Positions 39,219 to 47,921 of a stretch of DNA of 64,000 nt are shown here, in pieces (position 1 is the first letter of the stretch; the number at the start of each line of letters is the position of its first letter). Position numbers and translations under genes: made by a program. The notes under the pieces were generated by a model. That model ran no database searches. It was given only the letters and a program-made list of their open reading frames with translations, and had not been told where the DNA came from. Origin of the DNA: VRUE01 sp036276735 (GTDB taxonomy: Bacteria > Actinomycetota > Thermoleophilia > Solirubrobacterales > 70-9); NCBI GenBank assembly GCA_036276735.1, contig DASUOH010000021.1, positions 1-64,000 on the forward strand. Direction: 5' to 3'.

Positions 39219-39288
39219 CATCCGGGGAAATCCCTGGGCGAGATGCGGGCCTTCCCCCGATGGCGCGGAAAGCGAGTGGACCTAGCTT
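39219..39288. promoter_or_regulatory. Stress-island promoter A: paired GGGG/CCCC boxes and -10
   Basis: CATCCGGGG (39219-39227) and CCCCGATG (39255-39262) bracket a 44-bp block. CCCCGATG is followed after exactly 20 bp by TAGCTT (39283-39288), a TANNNT -10 box. The ATG at 39295 would then coincide with the transcript start (leaderless). The same layout occurs at 42053-42123 and, on the minus strand, at 48964-49009. Confidence 0.6.
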
Positions 39289-39294
39289 CATCGC

Positions 39295-39561
39295 ATGGGA
39301 GAAATGACCGCCGCCGCGCCCGGGGCGGAGCGAGACTCGGTGCGAGAGCCGCCGGCCCCGCTCGAGCGAGAGGCCGGCACGGCGCCCGCCGTCGTCGAAT
39401 CGAGTGGCGATCCGGCCGAGCGGGTCCTCGTGGCCGCGCGGGCCTGCCAGGCCTCGCTGATCGCGATCGGCAGGCGGGGCGCGAACCCTCGCGGGGCGCT
39501 GGGCAGCGTCAGCGAGCGAGTCGTTCGCCGCTCGCCGGCGTCGGTTCTGGTCGTGCCCTGA
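39295..39561 (+). CDS. Shortened universal stress protein (C-terminal half of USP domain)
   Basis: The 88-aa product keeps the end of a USP domain: GDPAERVLVAARACQASLIAIGRRGANPRGALGSVSERVVRRSPASVLVVP, with the G-x2-G-x9-G-S/T ATP-loop region. The first 38 residues are Ala/Glu/Arg-rich and do not resemble the missing N-terminal half. It follows promoter A without a leader. Whether this is a decayed gene or a functional half-domain is unclear. Its end overlaps the convergent protease gene by 53 bp. Confidence 0.6.
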   Translation: MGEMTAAAPGAERDSVREPPAPLEREAGTAPAVVESSGDPAERVLVAARACQASLIAIGRRGANPRGALGSVSERVVRRSPASVLVVP

Positions 39562-40666
39562 GGTCGAGCGCACGCAGCGCCCGGTCCACGTCGGTGATCG
39601 AGAGGATGCCGAGCTCACCACCCTCGGTGACGACGATGGCGCGCCCAAACCGCTGGAAGGCGTCCCGCTCGATCAGGCCGGCGACGTCCTGGTGCTCGTC
39701 GATCACGAGGTCCGGCTCGAAGAGGGCGACCTCGCCCGCCGTGGTGCTCGCTCGACGCACGCCCGGGACGCCTTCGATAGCCGTCGCATTGATCAGGCCG
39801 ATCGGCCGGTCGCCGTCGAGCACCGGGAACGCCGAGTAGCGATGGCGGATGAAGAATCGCTCGACCGCGTCTTCGACGCTCATCCCGGCCGGAACGGTTA
39901 TCGCGGGGAATGACATGAACTTGCCGGCCTCGCGACCGGCAAAGGCGCTGCGCACGCGCAGGCCGCCCTCCTCGCCCTTGGCGGCGACGATGACGAAGAA
40001 GCCGATCAGGGCGAGCCAGATGCCGCCGAGCCCCCCCGCCGCCGTTCCGAGCAGCCCGAGCGCGATCATGCCGTAGCCGAAGCCGCGCCCGATCGATGCC
40101 GCCCTCGCCGTGGCGCGATCGAGGTCTCCGGTCCGCTGCCAGAGCAGCGCCCTGGCGACCCGCCCGCCGTCGAGCGGGAATGCGGGCAGCAGATTGAAGA
40201 CGAGGATCGCCGCGTTGACGTACAGCTGGTACTCGATCACGGCCCGCACCGCGTCCGGCGCCGCGGTTGGGAGCAGCGCCGCGACGACGCCGAAGAGCAG
40301 GGCGATCATGGCCGTAACCGCCGGCCCCGCCAGCGCGAAGCGCAGCTCGTCGCCGGCGGTCTTCGGGTAGCCCTTCATCCGGGCGACGCCGCCGAGCAGC
40401 CAGAGGTCGATCTCCTCGATCTCGACGCCGTGCCGGCGCGCGACGACGCTGTGGCCCAGCTCGTGCAGGAGGATGCTGGCGAACAGCAAGAGGGCGCTGA
40501 GCAGGCCGAGGCCGTAGGCGAAGGCCGGGGCGATGCCCGAGACGGCCTCCGGGTAATAGACAGCCCCCAGCGACCAGGTGATCAACCCGACGATCGCCAG
40601 CCACAACGGCTGGACGCCGATCGGAATGCCGGCAAGGCGGCCGATCGAGATGCTGCGCAGGTTCAT
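39509..40666 (-). CDS. Site-2 protease (M50) with C-terminal CBS pair, Rip3-like
   Basis: The 385-aa membrane protease has ASILLHELGHSVVARRHGVE (HExxH zinc motif at about residue 67), a second motif NLLPAFPLDGGRVARALL with the Asp ligand, four to six helices, and a C-terminal pair of CBS domains (FFIRHRYSAFPVLDGDRPIGLI; ERDAFQRFGRAIVV). This matches the SpoIVFB/Rip3 group, whose M. tuberculosis member belongs to the DosR regulon. ATG 40666 is chosen. The open frame beyond it is antisense-like. It starts 10 bp after the erythromycin-esterase gene and is likely cotranscribed with it. Confidence 0.92.
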   Translation of the reverse strand: MNLRSISIGRLAGIPIGVQPLWLAIVGLITWSLGAVYYPEAVSGIAPAFAYGLGLLSALLLFASILLHELGHSVVARRHGVEIEEIDLWLLGGVARMKGYPKTAGDELRFALAGPAVTAMIALLFGVVAALLPTAAPDAVRAVIEYQLYVNAAILVFNLLPAFPLDGGRVARALLWQRTGDLDRATARAASIGRGFGYGMIALGLLGTAAGGLGGIWLALIGFFVIVAAKGEEGGLRVRSAFAGREAGKFMSFPAITVPAGMSVEDAVERFFIRHRYSAFPVLDGDRPIGLINATAIEGVPGVRRASTTAGEVALFEPDLVIDEHQDVAGLIERDAFQRFGRAIVVTEGGELGILSITDVDRALRALDLRARPEPTPASGERLAR

Positions 40667-40676
40667 GCCGCGGTGC

Positions 40677-41984
40677 TCACAGCGCGCTCGGGTAGGTCTC
40701 GGGCGGCTCCGCGACCTCCCAGCCGACGGCCCGCTCCAGGGGCTCGACGGCTCGCGTCTCGTCGATGTGGATGACGGCGTCGAACTGGCCCGCCAGCAGG
40801 GCCGAGAAGTAGTGGCTGGCGCGCTCGGTCTCGGGCCGGTAGATGACGCCGATCGCGCGCTCGAGCATCGGCGACAGCAGCGCATCGCCCGCCTCGCCGC
40901 TCGTCAGGTCGACCAGGAAGCGTGGCTCTCCCACCTCGTGGAAGAGCGCCTCGCAGCTGCCCGGCAGCGCCTTTCTAACCTGCATGCGGGCCGGCGCCGG
41001 CGCGTCCCAGTTGGAGGCTGCGGTGACGGTCCCCTCATAGGTGGTGAAGCCGACGAGCGCCACTTCGTCTGGCCAGCGCTCGCGCGCCAGCTGTCCGATG
41101 TTGAGCTGGCCCCGCCGCCCCATCTCGGTCATCCGCGCGTCGCCGACGTGGGAGTTGTGGGCCCAGACGACGATGCGGGGCGAGCCGCCGTGATGAGCCA
41201 GATGCTCGTCCAGCCGGCACAGCGTGTCGGCCATGTGGCGGTCGCGGATGTCCCACGACATGTCCTGGTCGTCGAACATCGAGCGGTAGTAGTGCTCGGC
41301 GTGGGCGACAAGCCGCGCGTTCTGCTCGGCGTAGAACTGCTCGGCCTCGGCGGCCATGCCGTCGCGGCGCAGGTAGGCGTCGGCGCTGCGCTGCAGCTCG
41401 GTGAGCTGGGCGACCACTCCCTCCCGGCACGACTCTCCGATCCCGAGCCGGACCGCGTGTCCGTAGAGCTGTTCGCCGCCGAGACGCTCGAAGCAGGCGT
41501 AGCGTTGCCCGGCCCGGACAGCCGCTTCGGGGTCGACGCCTTCCAGGTAGGCGATCACCTCGGCGACCGACGCATGGAGGCTGTAGAGGTCGAGGCCGTA
41601 GAAGCCGACCGCCTGCTCGACGGGGGCGCGGTCGTTGTGAGCGCGCAGCCAGCCGACGAAGTCGAGCACCTCCGCGTTTCGCCACATCCAGGTCGGGAAG
41701 CGACGGAAGCCGCGCAGCGCCTCCTCGGCGTCGGCGTCCTCCGGTGCGCCCCTGACGTAGCGGTTGACCCGGTAGGCATCCGGCCAGTCCGCCTCTACCG
41801 CAACCGCCTCGAAGCCGCGCTCCTCGATCAACCGCCGGGTGATCAGCGCTCGCTCGCGGTAGAACTCGTGCGTCCCGTGCGAGGCCTCGCCGATCAGGAC
41901 GAACCTCGCGTCGCCGATCAGCTCGAGCAGGGCGTCGTAGTCATCGCCCCCGCCGCGCAGCGGCTGGACGTCAAGCGGCGACAT
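40677..41984 (-). CDS. Erythromycin esterase-family protein
   Basis: The 435-aa protein has ARFVLIGEASHGTHEFYRERALITRRLIEERGFEAVAVEADWPD with the conserved G-E-x-S-H-G and acidic residues, VGFYGLDLYSL, and RIVVWAHNSHVGDAR with the catalytic-type His. The family includes macrolide esterases, but most members, like M. tuberculosis Rv2030c, have unknown hydrolase roles and are hypoxia-induced. ATG 41984 is preferred over an earlier GTG-like start inside the promoter palindrome. It is transcribed leftward from the shared control region at 42053. Confidence 0.88.
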   Translation of the reverse strand: MSPLDVQPLRGGGDDYDALLELIGDARFVLIGEASHGTHEFYRERALITRRLIEERGFEAVAVEADWPDAYRVNRYVRGAPEDADAEEALRGFRRFPTWMWRNAEVLDFVGWLRAHNDRAPVEQAVGFYGLDLYSLHASVAEVIAYLEGVDPEAAVRAGQRYACFERLGGEQLYGHAVRLGIGESCREGVVAQLTELQRSADAYLRRDGMAAEAEQFYAEQNARLVAHAEHYYRSMFDDQDMSWDIRDRHMADTLCRLDEHLAHHGGSPRIVVWAHNSHVGDARMTEMGRRGQLNIGQLARERWPDEVALVGFTTYEGTVTAASNWDAPAPARMQVRKALPGSCEALFHEVGEPRFLVDLTSGEAGDALLSPMLERAIGVIYRPETERASHYFSALLAGQFDAVIHIDETRAVEPLERAVGWEVAEPPETYPSAL

Positions 41985-42052
41985 CGCCGCGGCTGGCCTT
42001 GGACTCGATCGACGGCATCTCGGCCGATTGTCGAGCCCGCCCGGAACCACGT

Positions 42053-42123
42053 CATCGGGGTTATTCCCCGGTCGAAGCTCGGGCTTTTCCCCCGATGACA
42101 GACCTCGTGGCCACGCCTAGATT
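42053..42123. promoter_or_regulatory. Stress-island promoter B: divergent GGGG/CCCC boxes
   Basis: CATCGGGG (42053-42060) and CCCCGATG (42090-42097) are perfect mirror boxes 45 bp apart end to end. To the right, 20 bp separate CCCCGATG from TAGATT (42118-42123), the -10 for the USP operon. To the left, the mirror box is likewise 20 bp from GACAAT on the minus strand, ahead of the esterase-protease pair. One activator could drive both directions. Confidence 0.65.
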
Positions 42124-42158
42124 CGCCTGGAGAGATCGAACTCGAACCGGGAGGACCG

Positions 42159-43049
42159 ATGACCGAGGCCCAGACCACCGCACGACCGACCGCCGGCGAG
42201 GCGATCTCCCTGAAGCGCGTGCTGGTCGGCTTCGACGGTAGCGACGGCGGCCGGGACGCGCTTGAGCTGGCGCGGGTCGTCGGCGCGGCATGCGGAGCGG
42301 CGATAACCGTCGCCACCGTCGTGCCGACCCCGCCGCTGCCGATCCGTTACGCCAGCCTCGAGGAGGAGCCGAGCGAGGCGACGCCCCTGTTCGAGGAGGC
42401 ACGCCGGCGCCTCGACGGCCTCGAGGTCGGTACCCAGGCCCTTGGCAGCGACTCGCCGGCCATGGCGATGACGCTCCACGCCGAGCGCGAGGACGCCGAC
42501 CTCGTGGTGGTCGGTTCGCCGCATCGGGGCGCGATCGGGCGCGCGGTCATGGGCAGCGTCGCCCACGGCCTGCTGCACGGGGCGCCCTGCGCCGTCGTCG
42601 TCGCGCCACGCGGCTACGGCGAGGAGCGACACGAGGTCATCCGGACGATCGCCGTCGCCTTCGACGGCACGCCGGAATCGCAGGCGGCGCTCGAACAGGC
42701 CGAAGCGCTCGCACGGGCGACTCGCGGCCGCATCCGGGTCCTAACCGTCGTCTCCGAGGTCGCACCGCTGCCCGCGGGCATGTTCGCCACCTATCCGTCC
42801 ACGCGCCCTCCCGAGCCGGACAGGCTGCTCACCGACGCAGTCAACTCCGTCGACCCCGCCCTCGCCGCCGAAGGCAAGCGGCTCGACGGCTGGCCGCCGG
42901 CGAAGCTCGCCGAAGCCTGCGAGGACGTCGATTTGCTGATCGCCGGCTCGCGCCGCTACGGGCTGCTGGCCCGAACCCTGCTCGGCTCGGTCTCGACCGA
43001 GCTGGTCCACCGGGCGCCCTGCCCCGTCATGGTCGTGCCGCGACCGTGA
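42159..43049 (+). CDS. Universal stress protein with two tandem USP domains
   Basis: The 296-aa protein has two USP domains. Domain 1 starts KRVLVGFDGSDGGRDALELA and ends VVGSPHRGAIGRAVMGSVAHGLLHGAPCAVVVAP. Domain 2 starts RTIAVAFDGTPESQAALEQA and ends IAGSRRYGLLARTLLGSVSTELVHRAPCPVMVVP. Both carry the G-x2-G-x9-G-S ATP-binding signature. A strong ribosome site (GGGAGGACCG) precedes ATG 42159. It is the first gene of an operon with ppsA, an alcohol dehydrogenase and a glycosyltransferase. Tandem ATP-binding USPs such as Rv2623 regulate growth arrest in mycobacteria. Confidence 0.93.
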   Translation: MTEAQTTARPTAGEAISLKRVLVGFDGSDGGRDALELARVVGAACGAAITVATVVPTPPLPIRYASLEEEPSEATPLFEEARRRLDGLEVGTQALGSDSPAMAMTLHAEREDADLVVVGSPHRGAIGRAVMGSVAHGLLHGAPCAVVVAPRGYGEERHEVIRTIAVAFDGTPESQAALEQAEALARATRGRIRVLTVVSEVAPLPAGMFATYPSTRPPEPDRLLTDAVNSVDPALAAEGKRLDGWPPAKLAEACEDVDLLIAGSRRYGLLARTLLGSVSTELVHRAPCPVMVVPRP

Positions 43050-45409
43050 GCGGAGCGGCCGGAAAGCTCCGCGCCGGCGTCGGCGCGACCGGGCACGACG
43101 ACGCCGTGCGCCGCTTCGAGCGCCTCGGCGCCGGTGACGTCGCCTTTGCCGGAGGCAAGGGCGCCAACCTCGGTGAGCTGACCGCCGCGGGCCTCCCTGT
43201 GCCGCCGGGATTCGTGATCGGCGCGCCGGCCTACGCCCTCTTCCGCGACGACGCCGGCCTGCGCGCTCGCATCGCCGACCGCCTCGCCGGGATCGACGTC
43301 GAGGACACCGCCGCGCTCGGCGAGGCGGCGGACGCGGTGCGGGCGGCGATCGAGCACGAGCCCCTTCCCGATCCGCTGGCGACGGCGATCCGCGAGGCCT
43401 ACCTGCGGCTTGGCCAGGGCGACCCGGAGGCGCCCGTCGCCGTTCGCTCCTCGGCGACCGCCGAGGACACCGAGTCGGCCTCCTTCGCCGGCATGAACGA
43501 GACGCTGCTCAACGTGCGCGGCGCCGACGCTGTCCTCGCCGCGGTGCGTCGCTGCTGGTCCTCACTGTTCGGCGCCCGCACCGTCTACTACCGCGCCAAG
43601 CGCGGCTTCAGCCAGGCCGAGATGGACATCGCGGTCGTCGTCCAGCGCCAGATCGCCGCCGCGCGAGCCGGCGTCATGTTCACGATCGACCCCGCCTCGG
43701 GCGCGGCCGATCGGCTTGTCGTCGAGGCGTCCTTCGGGCTCGGCGAGGCGGTGGTCTCCGGCTCGGTCTCACCCGACCGCTACGTGGTCCGCAAGGACGG
43801 CCTGGAGATCACGTCGCGCGAAGTGCGCCGCAAGGAGCTGGCTATCGAGCCGGTGCCGGACGGGGGCACGGTGACCCGGGCCCTCTCGGGCGACGAGGCG
43901 GAGCGCGCGGTGCTGAGCGACGCCGAGATCCGCCGCCTCGCCGAGCTGGGCATGCGCATCGAGGGCCACTACGACTCCGCCCAGGACACCGAGTGGGCGA
44001 TCGACGAGGGTGGATCGATCTGGATGCTCCAGTCGCGGCCCGTGACGGCGACCGGCGGCCGGGGCGTCGAGGGGACGACGGAGCGCGGCGAGGAGCTGGC
44101 CCGCGGGCTCGGCGCCGCCCCCGGCCTGGCCAGCGGACCCGTGCGCGTCGTCGCCTCGCGCGAGGACGCCGCCGCCCTGGCCAGGGGAGACGTCCTGGTC
44201 GCGCACATGACGGCGCCCGACTGGGTGCCGCTGATGCGCCGCGCAGCGGCGATCGTCACCGACTCGGGCGGGATGACCTGCCACGCGGCGATCGTCTCCC
44301 GCGAGCTGGGCATCCCCTGCGTCGTCGGCACCGCCGACGCGACCGAAGTGCTGCGCGACGGTCAGATCGTGACCGTCGATGCAGGCCGGGGATCGGTGAC
44401 TGCCGGGGCCTCGCAACCGCCTCCCGTGGAGGCCCCGGCATCCGGCCCCTCGCTGAACACCGCGGCGGCGAGACAGCCCGCCGCCGCGGTGACGGCGACC
44501 AAGGTCCTGGTCAACCTCTCCGAGCCCTCTCAGCTGGAGCGGGTCGCCGACCTCGACGTCGACGGGGTGGGCCTCCTGCGTGCCGAGCTGATGGTGGTCG
44601 AGGCGCTGGAGGGCGTCCATCCCCGCCTGCTGCTGGAGCGGGGCGAGGGCGAGCGGTTCGTCGCCCAGATGGCGGACTCGCTGACCGCCTTCGCCGAGGC
44701 GTTCGCGCCGCGGCCGATCACCTACCGGACGATCGACTTCCGCACCAACGAGTTCCGCGGCCTGCAGGGCGGCGAGCGCTTCGAGCCCGTGGAGGCGAAC
44801 CCGATGATCGGCTACCGCGGCGCGCTCCGCTACACGCGCGAGCCCGACCTGCTCGGCCTCGAGCTAGAGGCGATCGGGCGCGTCTGGGACGCCGGCCACA
44901 CCAACTTCCACCTGATGTTCCCTTTCGTGAGGACCCCCCGCGAGATCGTGGCCTGCCGCGCCCAGCTGGACGCGGCGGGCCTGCTCTCGCGCCCGGGCTT
45001 CGAGCTCTGGGTGATGGCGGAGGTCCCCTCGGTCCTCTTCCACCTCGAGCGCTATGCCGAGCTGGGCATCGCCGGCATCTCGATCGGCTCCAATGACCTC
45101 ACCCAGCTCATCCTCGGCGCCGACCGCGACTCGGAGTTGGTGGCGGAGGTCTTCGACGAGCGCGATCCGGCCGTCACCAACTACATCGCACAATTGCTCG
45201 ATCGCGCCCACGGGCTCGGCCTGCAGACCTCGATCTGCGGCCAGGCACCGTCGGTCTATCCCGAGTACGCGGGACTCTTGGTCGAGAACGGAATCGACGC
45301 GATCTCGGTCAACGTCGACGCCGTCGAGAGGGCGCGCCGCCTGATCGCGTCAGCCGAGCGACGGCTGCTGCTCGACGCGGCCCGCGCCCAAGGGAGCAAG
45401 GTGAGATGA
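43046..45409 (+). CDS. ppsA: Phosphoenolpyruvate synthase
   Basis: PEP synthase makes PEP from pyruvate and ATP. The 787-aa protein has the N-terminal PPDK ATP-grasp domain (AFAGGKGANLGELTAAGLPVPPGF; VAVRSSATAEDTESASFAGM), the mobile phospho-His domain (IVTDSGGMTCHAAIVSRELGIPCVVG) and the C-terminal PEP barrel (VGLLRAELMV, GISIGSNDLTQLILGADRDS, SICGQAPS). Length agrees with the E. coli enzyme. GTG 43046 overlaps the USP stop (GTGA), and the stop overlaps the next gene's ATG. The frame upstream of 43046 is an out-of-phase shadow of the USP gene. Confidence 0.95.
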   Translation: MSGAAGKLRAGVGATGHDDAVRRFERLGAGDVAFAGGKGANLGELTAAGLPVPPGFVIGAPAYALFRDDAGLRARIADRLAGIDVEDTAALGEAADAVRAAIEHEPLPDPLATAIREAYLRLGQGDPEAPVAVRSSATAEDTESASFAGMNETLLNVRGADAVLAAVRRCWSSLFGARTVYYRAKRGFSQAEMDIAVVVQRQIAAARAGVMFTIDPASGAADRLVVEASFGLGEAVVSGSVSPDRYVVRKDGLEITSREVRRKELAIEPVPDGGTVTRALSGDEAERAVLSDAEIRRLAELGMRIEGHYDSAQDTEWAIDEGGSIWMLQSRPVTATGGRGVEGTTERGEELARGLGAAPGLASGPVRVVASREDAAALARGDVLVAHMTAPDWVPLMRRAAAIVTDSGGMTCHAAIVSRELGIPCVVGTADATEVLRDGQIVTVDAGRGSVTAGASQPPPVEAPASGPSLNTAAARQPAAAVTATKVLVNLSEPSQLERVADLDVDGVGLLRAELMVVEALEGVHPRLLLERGEGERFVAQMADSLTAFAEAFAPRPITYRTIDFRTNEFRGLQGGERFEPVEANPMIGYRGALRYTREPDLLGLELEAIGRVWDAGHTNFHLMFPFVRTPREIVACRAQLDAAGLLSRPGFELWVMAEVPSVLFHLERYAELGIAGISIGSNDLTQLILGADRDSELVAEVFDERDPAVTNYIAQLLDRAHGLGLQTSICGQAPSVYPEYAGLLVENGIDAISVNVDAVERARRLIASAERRLLLDAARAQGSKVR

Positions 45410-46446
45410 AGGCCTACCAGCTGACCGCCTGGCAGTCGGAGCCGGAGCTGCGCGACGTGGCCGTCCCCGAGCCCGGTCCGGGCGAGGTCCTGATCAAAGT
45501 GGCAGGCGCCGGCGCCTGCCACTCGGACCTGCACCTGATGGAGTGGCCGGAGGGCACGATGAACTTCGGCCTGCCCTTTACGCTCGGCCACGAGAACGCC
45601 GGCTGGGTGGAGGCCCTCGGCGCGGGAGTCGAGGGCCTGGAGGTAGGCGAGCCGGTCGCCGTCTACGGGCCGTGGGGCTGCGGACGCTGCCGTGCCTGCC
45701 GGCTCTCGGCCGAGACCTACTGCGAACGACAGGCGGAGATCGGCGCCTTCGGCGGCGGCCTCGGCCTCGACGGCGGCATGGCCGAGTACATGCTCGTGCC
45801 GCACGCGCGCCTGCTGCTGCCGCTCGGCGAGCTCGATCCCCGCGAGGCGGCGCCGCTCTCCGACGCGGCGCTGACGCCCTACCACGCAATCAAGCGCTCG
45901 CTCGGGCTGCTGGTGCCGGGTTCGACCGCGGTGGTGATCGGAGTCGGCGGCCTCGGCCACATGGCGGTGCAGATCCTGCGCGAGCTGACCCCGTCCCAGA
46001 TCATCGCTGTCGACACCTCTGCCGAGAAGCTGCGGCTGGCGCGCGAGGTCGGCGCCGACGAGGCGATCGAGCCGGGCGAGGAGGCCGCTGAAACGATTCT
46101 CGAGCTGAGCCACGGCCACGGCGCCGAGCTGGTGGTCGACAACGTCGGCGCCGACGAGACGCTGGCGCTCGGCGCCAAGGTCGTTCGCTTCCAGGGCCAC
46201 CTGACGATGGTCGGCCTCGCCGGCGGCACCTTCGGATTCGGCTTCGGCACGCTCCCCTTCGAGGCCCAGCTGACGCTGCCGTATTGGGGCACGGCTGTCG
46301 AGCTGATGGAGGTATTGGAGCTGGCGAAAGCGGGCAAGATCAGGGCCCACGTCGAGCGCTTCCGGCTCGAGCAGGCCGCAGTCGCTTACGAGAAGATGCG
46401 CGCCGGAGAGCTTGACGGCCGCGCCGTCATCTGCCCGCACGACTGA
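45406..46446 (+). CDS. Zinc-dependent alcohol dehydrogenase
   Basis: The 346-aa MDR enzyme has catalytic zinc ligands in GAGACHSDLHLM and LGHENAGWVEALG, the structural zinc Cys cluster in WGCGRCRACRLSAETYCERQ, and the NAD loop VVIGVGGLGHMAVQIL followed by the acidic IIAVDTS (NAD rather than NADP). It is third in the USP-ppsA operon (ATGA overlap), so it may remove fermentation alcohols or aldehydes during low-oxygen growth. The true substrate is unknown. Confidence 0.92.
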   Translation: MKAYQLTAWQSEPELRDVAVPEPGPGEVLIKVAGAGACHSDLHLMEWPEGTMNFGLPFTLGHENAGWVEALGAGVEGLEVGEPVAVYGPWGCGRCRACRLSAETYCERQAEIGAFGGGLGLDGGMAEYMLVPHARLLLPLGELDPREAAPLSDAALTPYHAIKRSLGLLVPGSTAVVIGVGGLGHMAVQILRELTPSQIIAVDTSAEKLRLAREVGADEAIEPGEEAAETILELSHGHGAELVVDNVGADETLALGAKVVRFQGHLTMVGLAGGTFGFGFGTLPFEAQLTLPYWGTAVELMEVLELAKAGKIRAHVERFRLEQAAVAYEKMRAGELDGRAVICPHD

Positions 46447-46463
46447 GCACCGAGAGGACGGCT

Positions 46464-47921
46464 ATGGAGCTTCCGAAGTTCATGCTCATTCCGCCCCAGC
46501 GGCTCGATCGATACAGGCCGCTGCTCGGGGACGGGCGGTTCGCCGAGGTGGAGCGGGTGGCCGCGCAGGCGCGCCGCGACTTCGAGGGCCACGCGATCTG
46601 GCACGTCAGCTCGACGGCCCGTGGTGGCGGCGTCGCCGAGCTGCTTCGGTCCCTGCTCCCCTATGTGCGCGGCGCCGGTATCGACACGCGCTGGGTGGTG
46701 CTCCGCGACGGCTCCGACTTCTTCACGATCACGAAGTCGCTGCACAACCGGCTCCACGGCAGCAACGGCGTCGGCGTCAAGCTCGGCCGGCACGAGCGGC
46801 GGCTCTACGAGGCGACGCTCGAGATGAACTGGGCGTATCTGGAGCGGTTGATCCAGCCCGGCGATGTGGCCTACCTCCACGACCCTCAGCCGCTCGGCCT
46901 CGTGCCCGACCTCAAGGAGCGGGGCGTCCAGGTGATCTGGCGCTGTCATGTGGGAGTCGACCGTCCCAATGCCCTTACCCGCGAAGCCTGGGACTTCCTT
47001 CGCCCCTACGCGGACGAAGCGGACGCTTATGTCTTCTCTCGCCGTGAGTACGTATGGCATGGCCTCGCTGAGGAGAAGGTCTGGGTGATGCCGCCCTCGA
47101 TCGACCCCTTCTCGCCGAAGAACCAGGAGCTCGACCCCCCCGTCGTCGACGCGATCCTGGCGGCGATCGGGCTGCAACCGGCAGCCGGCGGCGTCGCGCC
47201 GGTCTACCGCCGCGGCGACGGCAGCCCAGGACGCGTCGACCGCCGCGCCGAGCTGCTGCAGGAGGCGCCGCTCCCGCAAGACGCTCGTGTCGTCCTGCAG
47301 GTCTCGCGATGGGACCGGCTGAAGGACCCGCACGGGCTGCTCGAGTGCTTCGAGCTCTTCTTCAACGACCCGTCGATTCACCTCGTCCTCGCGGCGCCGA
47401 GTCCCGACGCGGTCGCCGACGACCCAGAAGGAGCGGTCGTCCTCAGCACTCTCGCCAGAACCTGGCGCTTCCTGCCCGAGGAGAAGCGCCGTCGCGTGCA
47501 CCTGGTCAGCCTGCCGATGAACGACCTCGACGAAAACGCCGCCATGGTCAACGCGGTGCAGCGCCGAGCCGACGTGATCGTCCAGAAGAGCATCGCCGAG
47601 GGTTTCGGGCTCACCGTCGCCGAGGCGATGTGGAAGGAAAAGCCGGTCGTCGGCAGCCGCGTCGGCGGCATCCAGGACCAGATCGTCGACGGCGAGAACG
47701 GCGTGCTGGTCGACGATGCGCATGACCTTGAGGCTTTCGGCCGGGCGATCCACCGGCTGGTCGAAGATCCGGCACTAGCGGCGCGACTGGGCGAGGCCGC
47801 GCGACAGCGTGTGTTCGATCGGTTCCTCGGCATCAACAGGCTTGCCGAGTACGTCGAGCTCGTCGCCAGCCTGATGGCACCAGCTCAGACGACCGCCTCG
47901 AGGAAGGCGCCCACCGCGTAG
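46464..47921 (+). CDS. Trehalose synthase-type glycosyltransferase (TreT-like, GT4)
   Basis: The 485-aa protein has WHVSSTARGGGVAELLRSLLPYVRGAGIDTRWVVL, VIWRCHVGVDRPN, VLQVSRWDRLKDPHGLL, and the C-terminal QKSIAEGFGLTVAEAMWKEKPVVGSRVGGIQDQIVDGENGVLV with the E-x7-E motif of GT4. The N-terminal signature with ARGGGVAE is typical of trehalose glycosyltransferring synthases, which make trehalose from glucose and NDP-glucose. A sucrose- or other GT4 activity is the alternative. Trehalose would suit a desiccation or dormancy programme. It is the last gene of the USP operon and overlaps the convergent VIT gene by 37 bp. Confidence 0.85.
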   Translation: MELPKFMLIPPQRLDRYRPLLGDGRFAEVERVAAQARRDFEGHAIWHVSSTARGGGVAELLRSLLPYVRGAGIDTRWVVLRDGSDFFTITKSLHNRLHGSNGVGVKLGRHERRLYEATLEMNWAYLERLIQPGDVAYLHDPQPLGLVPDLKERGVQVIWRCHVGVDRPNALTREAWDFLRPYADEADAYVFSRREYVWHGLAEEKVWVMPPSIDPFSPKNQELDPPVVDAILAAIGLQPAAGGVAPVYRRGDGSPGRVDRRAELLQEAPLPQDARVVLQVSRWDRLKDPHGLLECFELFFNDPSIHLVLAAPSPDAVADDPEGAVVLSTLARTWRFLPEEKRRRVHLVSLPMNDLDENAAMVNAVQRRADVIVQKSIAEGFGLTVAEAMWKEKPVVGSRVGGIQDQIVDGENGVLVDDAHDLEAFGRAIHRLVEDPALAARLGEAARQRVFDRFLGINRLAEYVELVASLMAPAQTTASRKAPTA

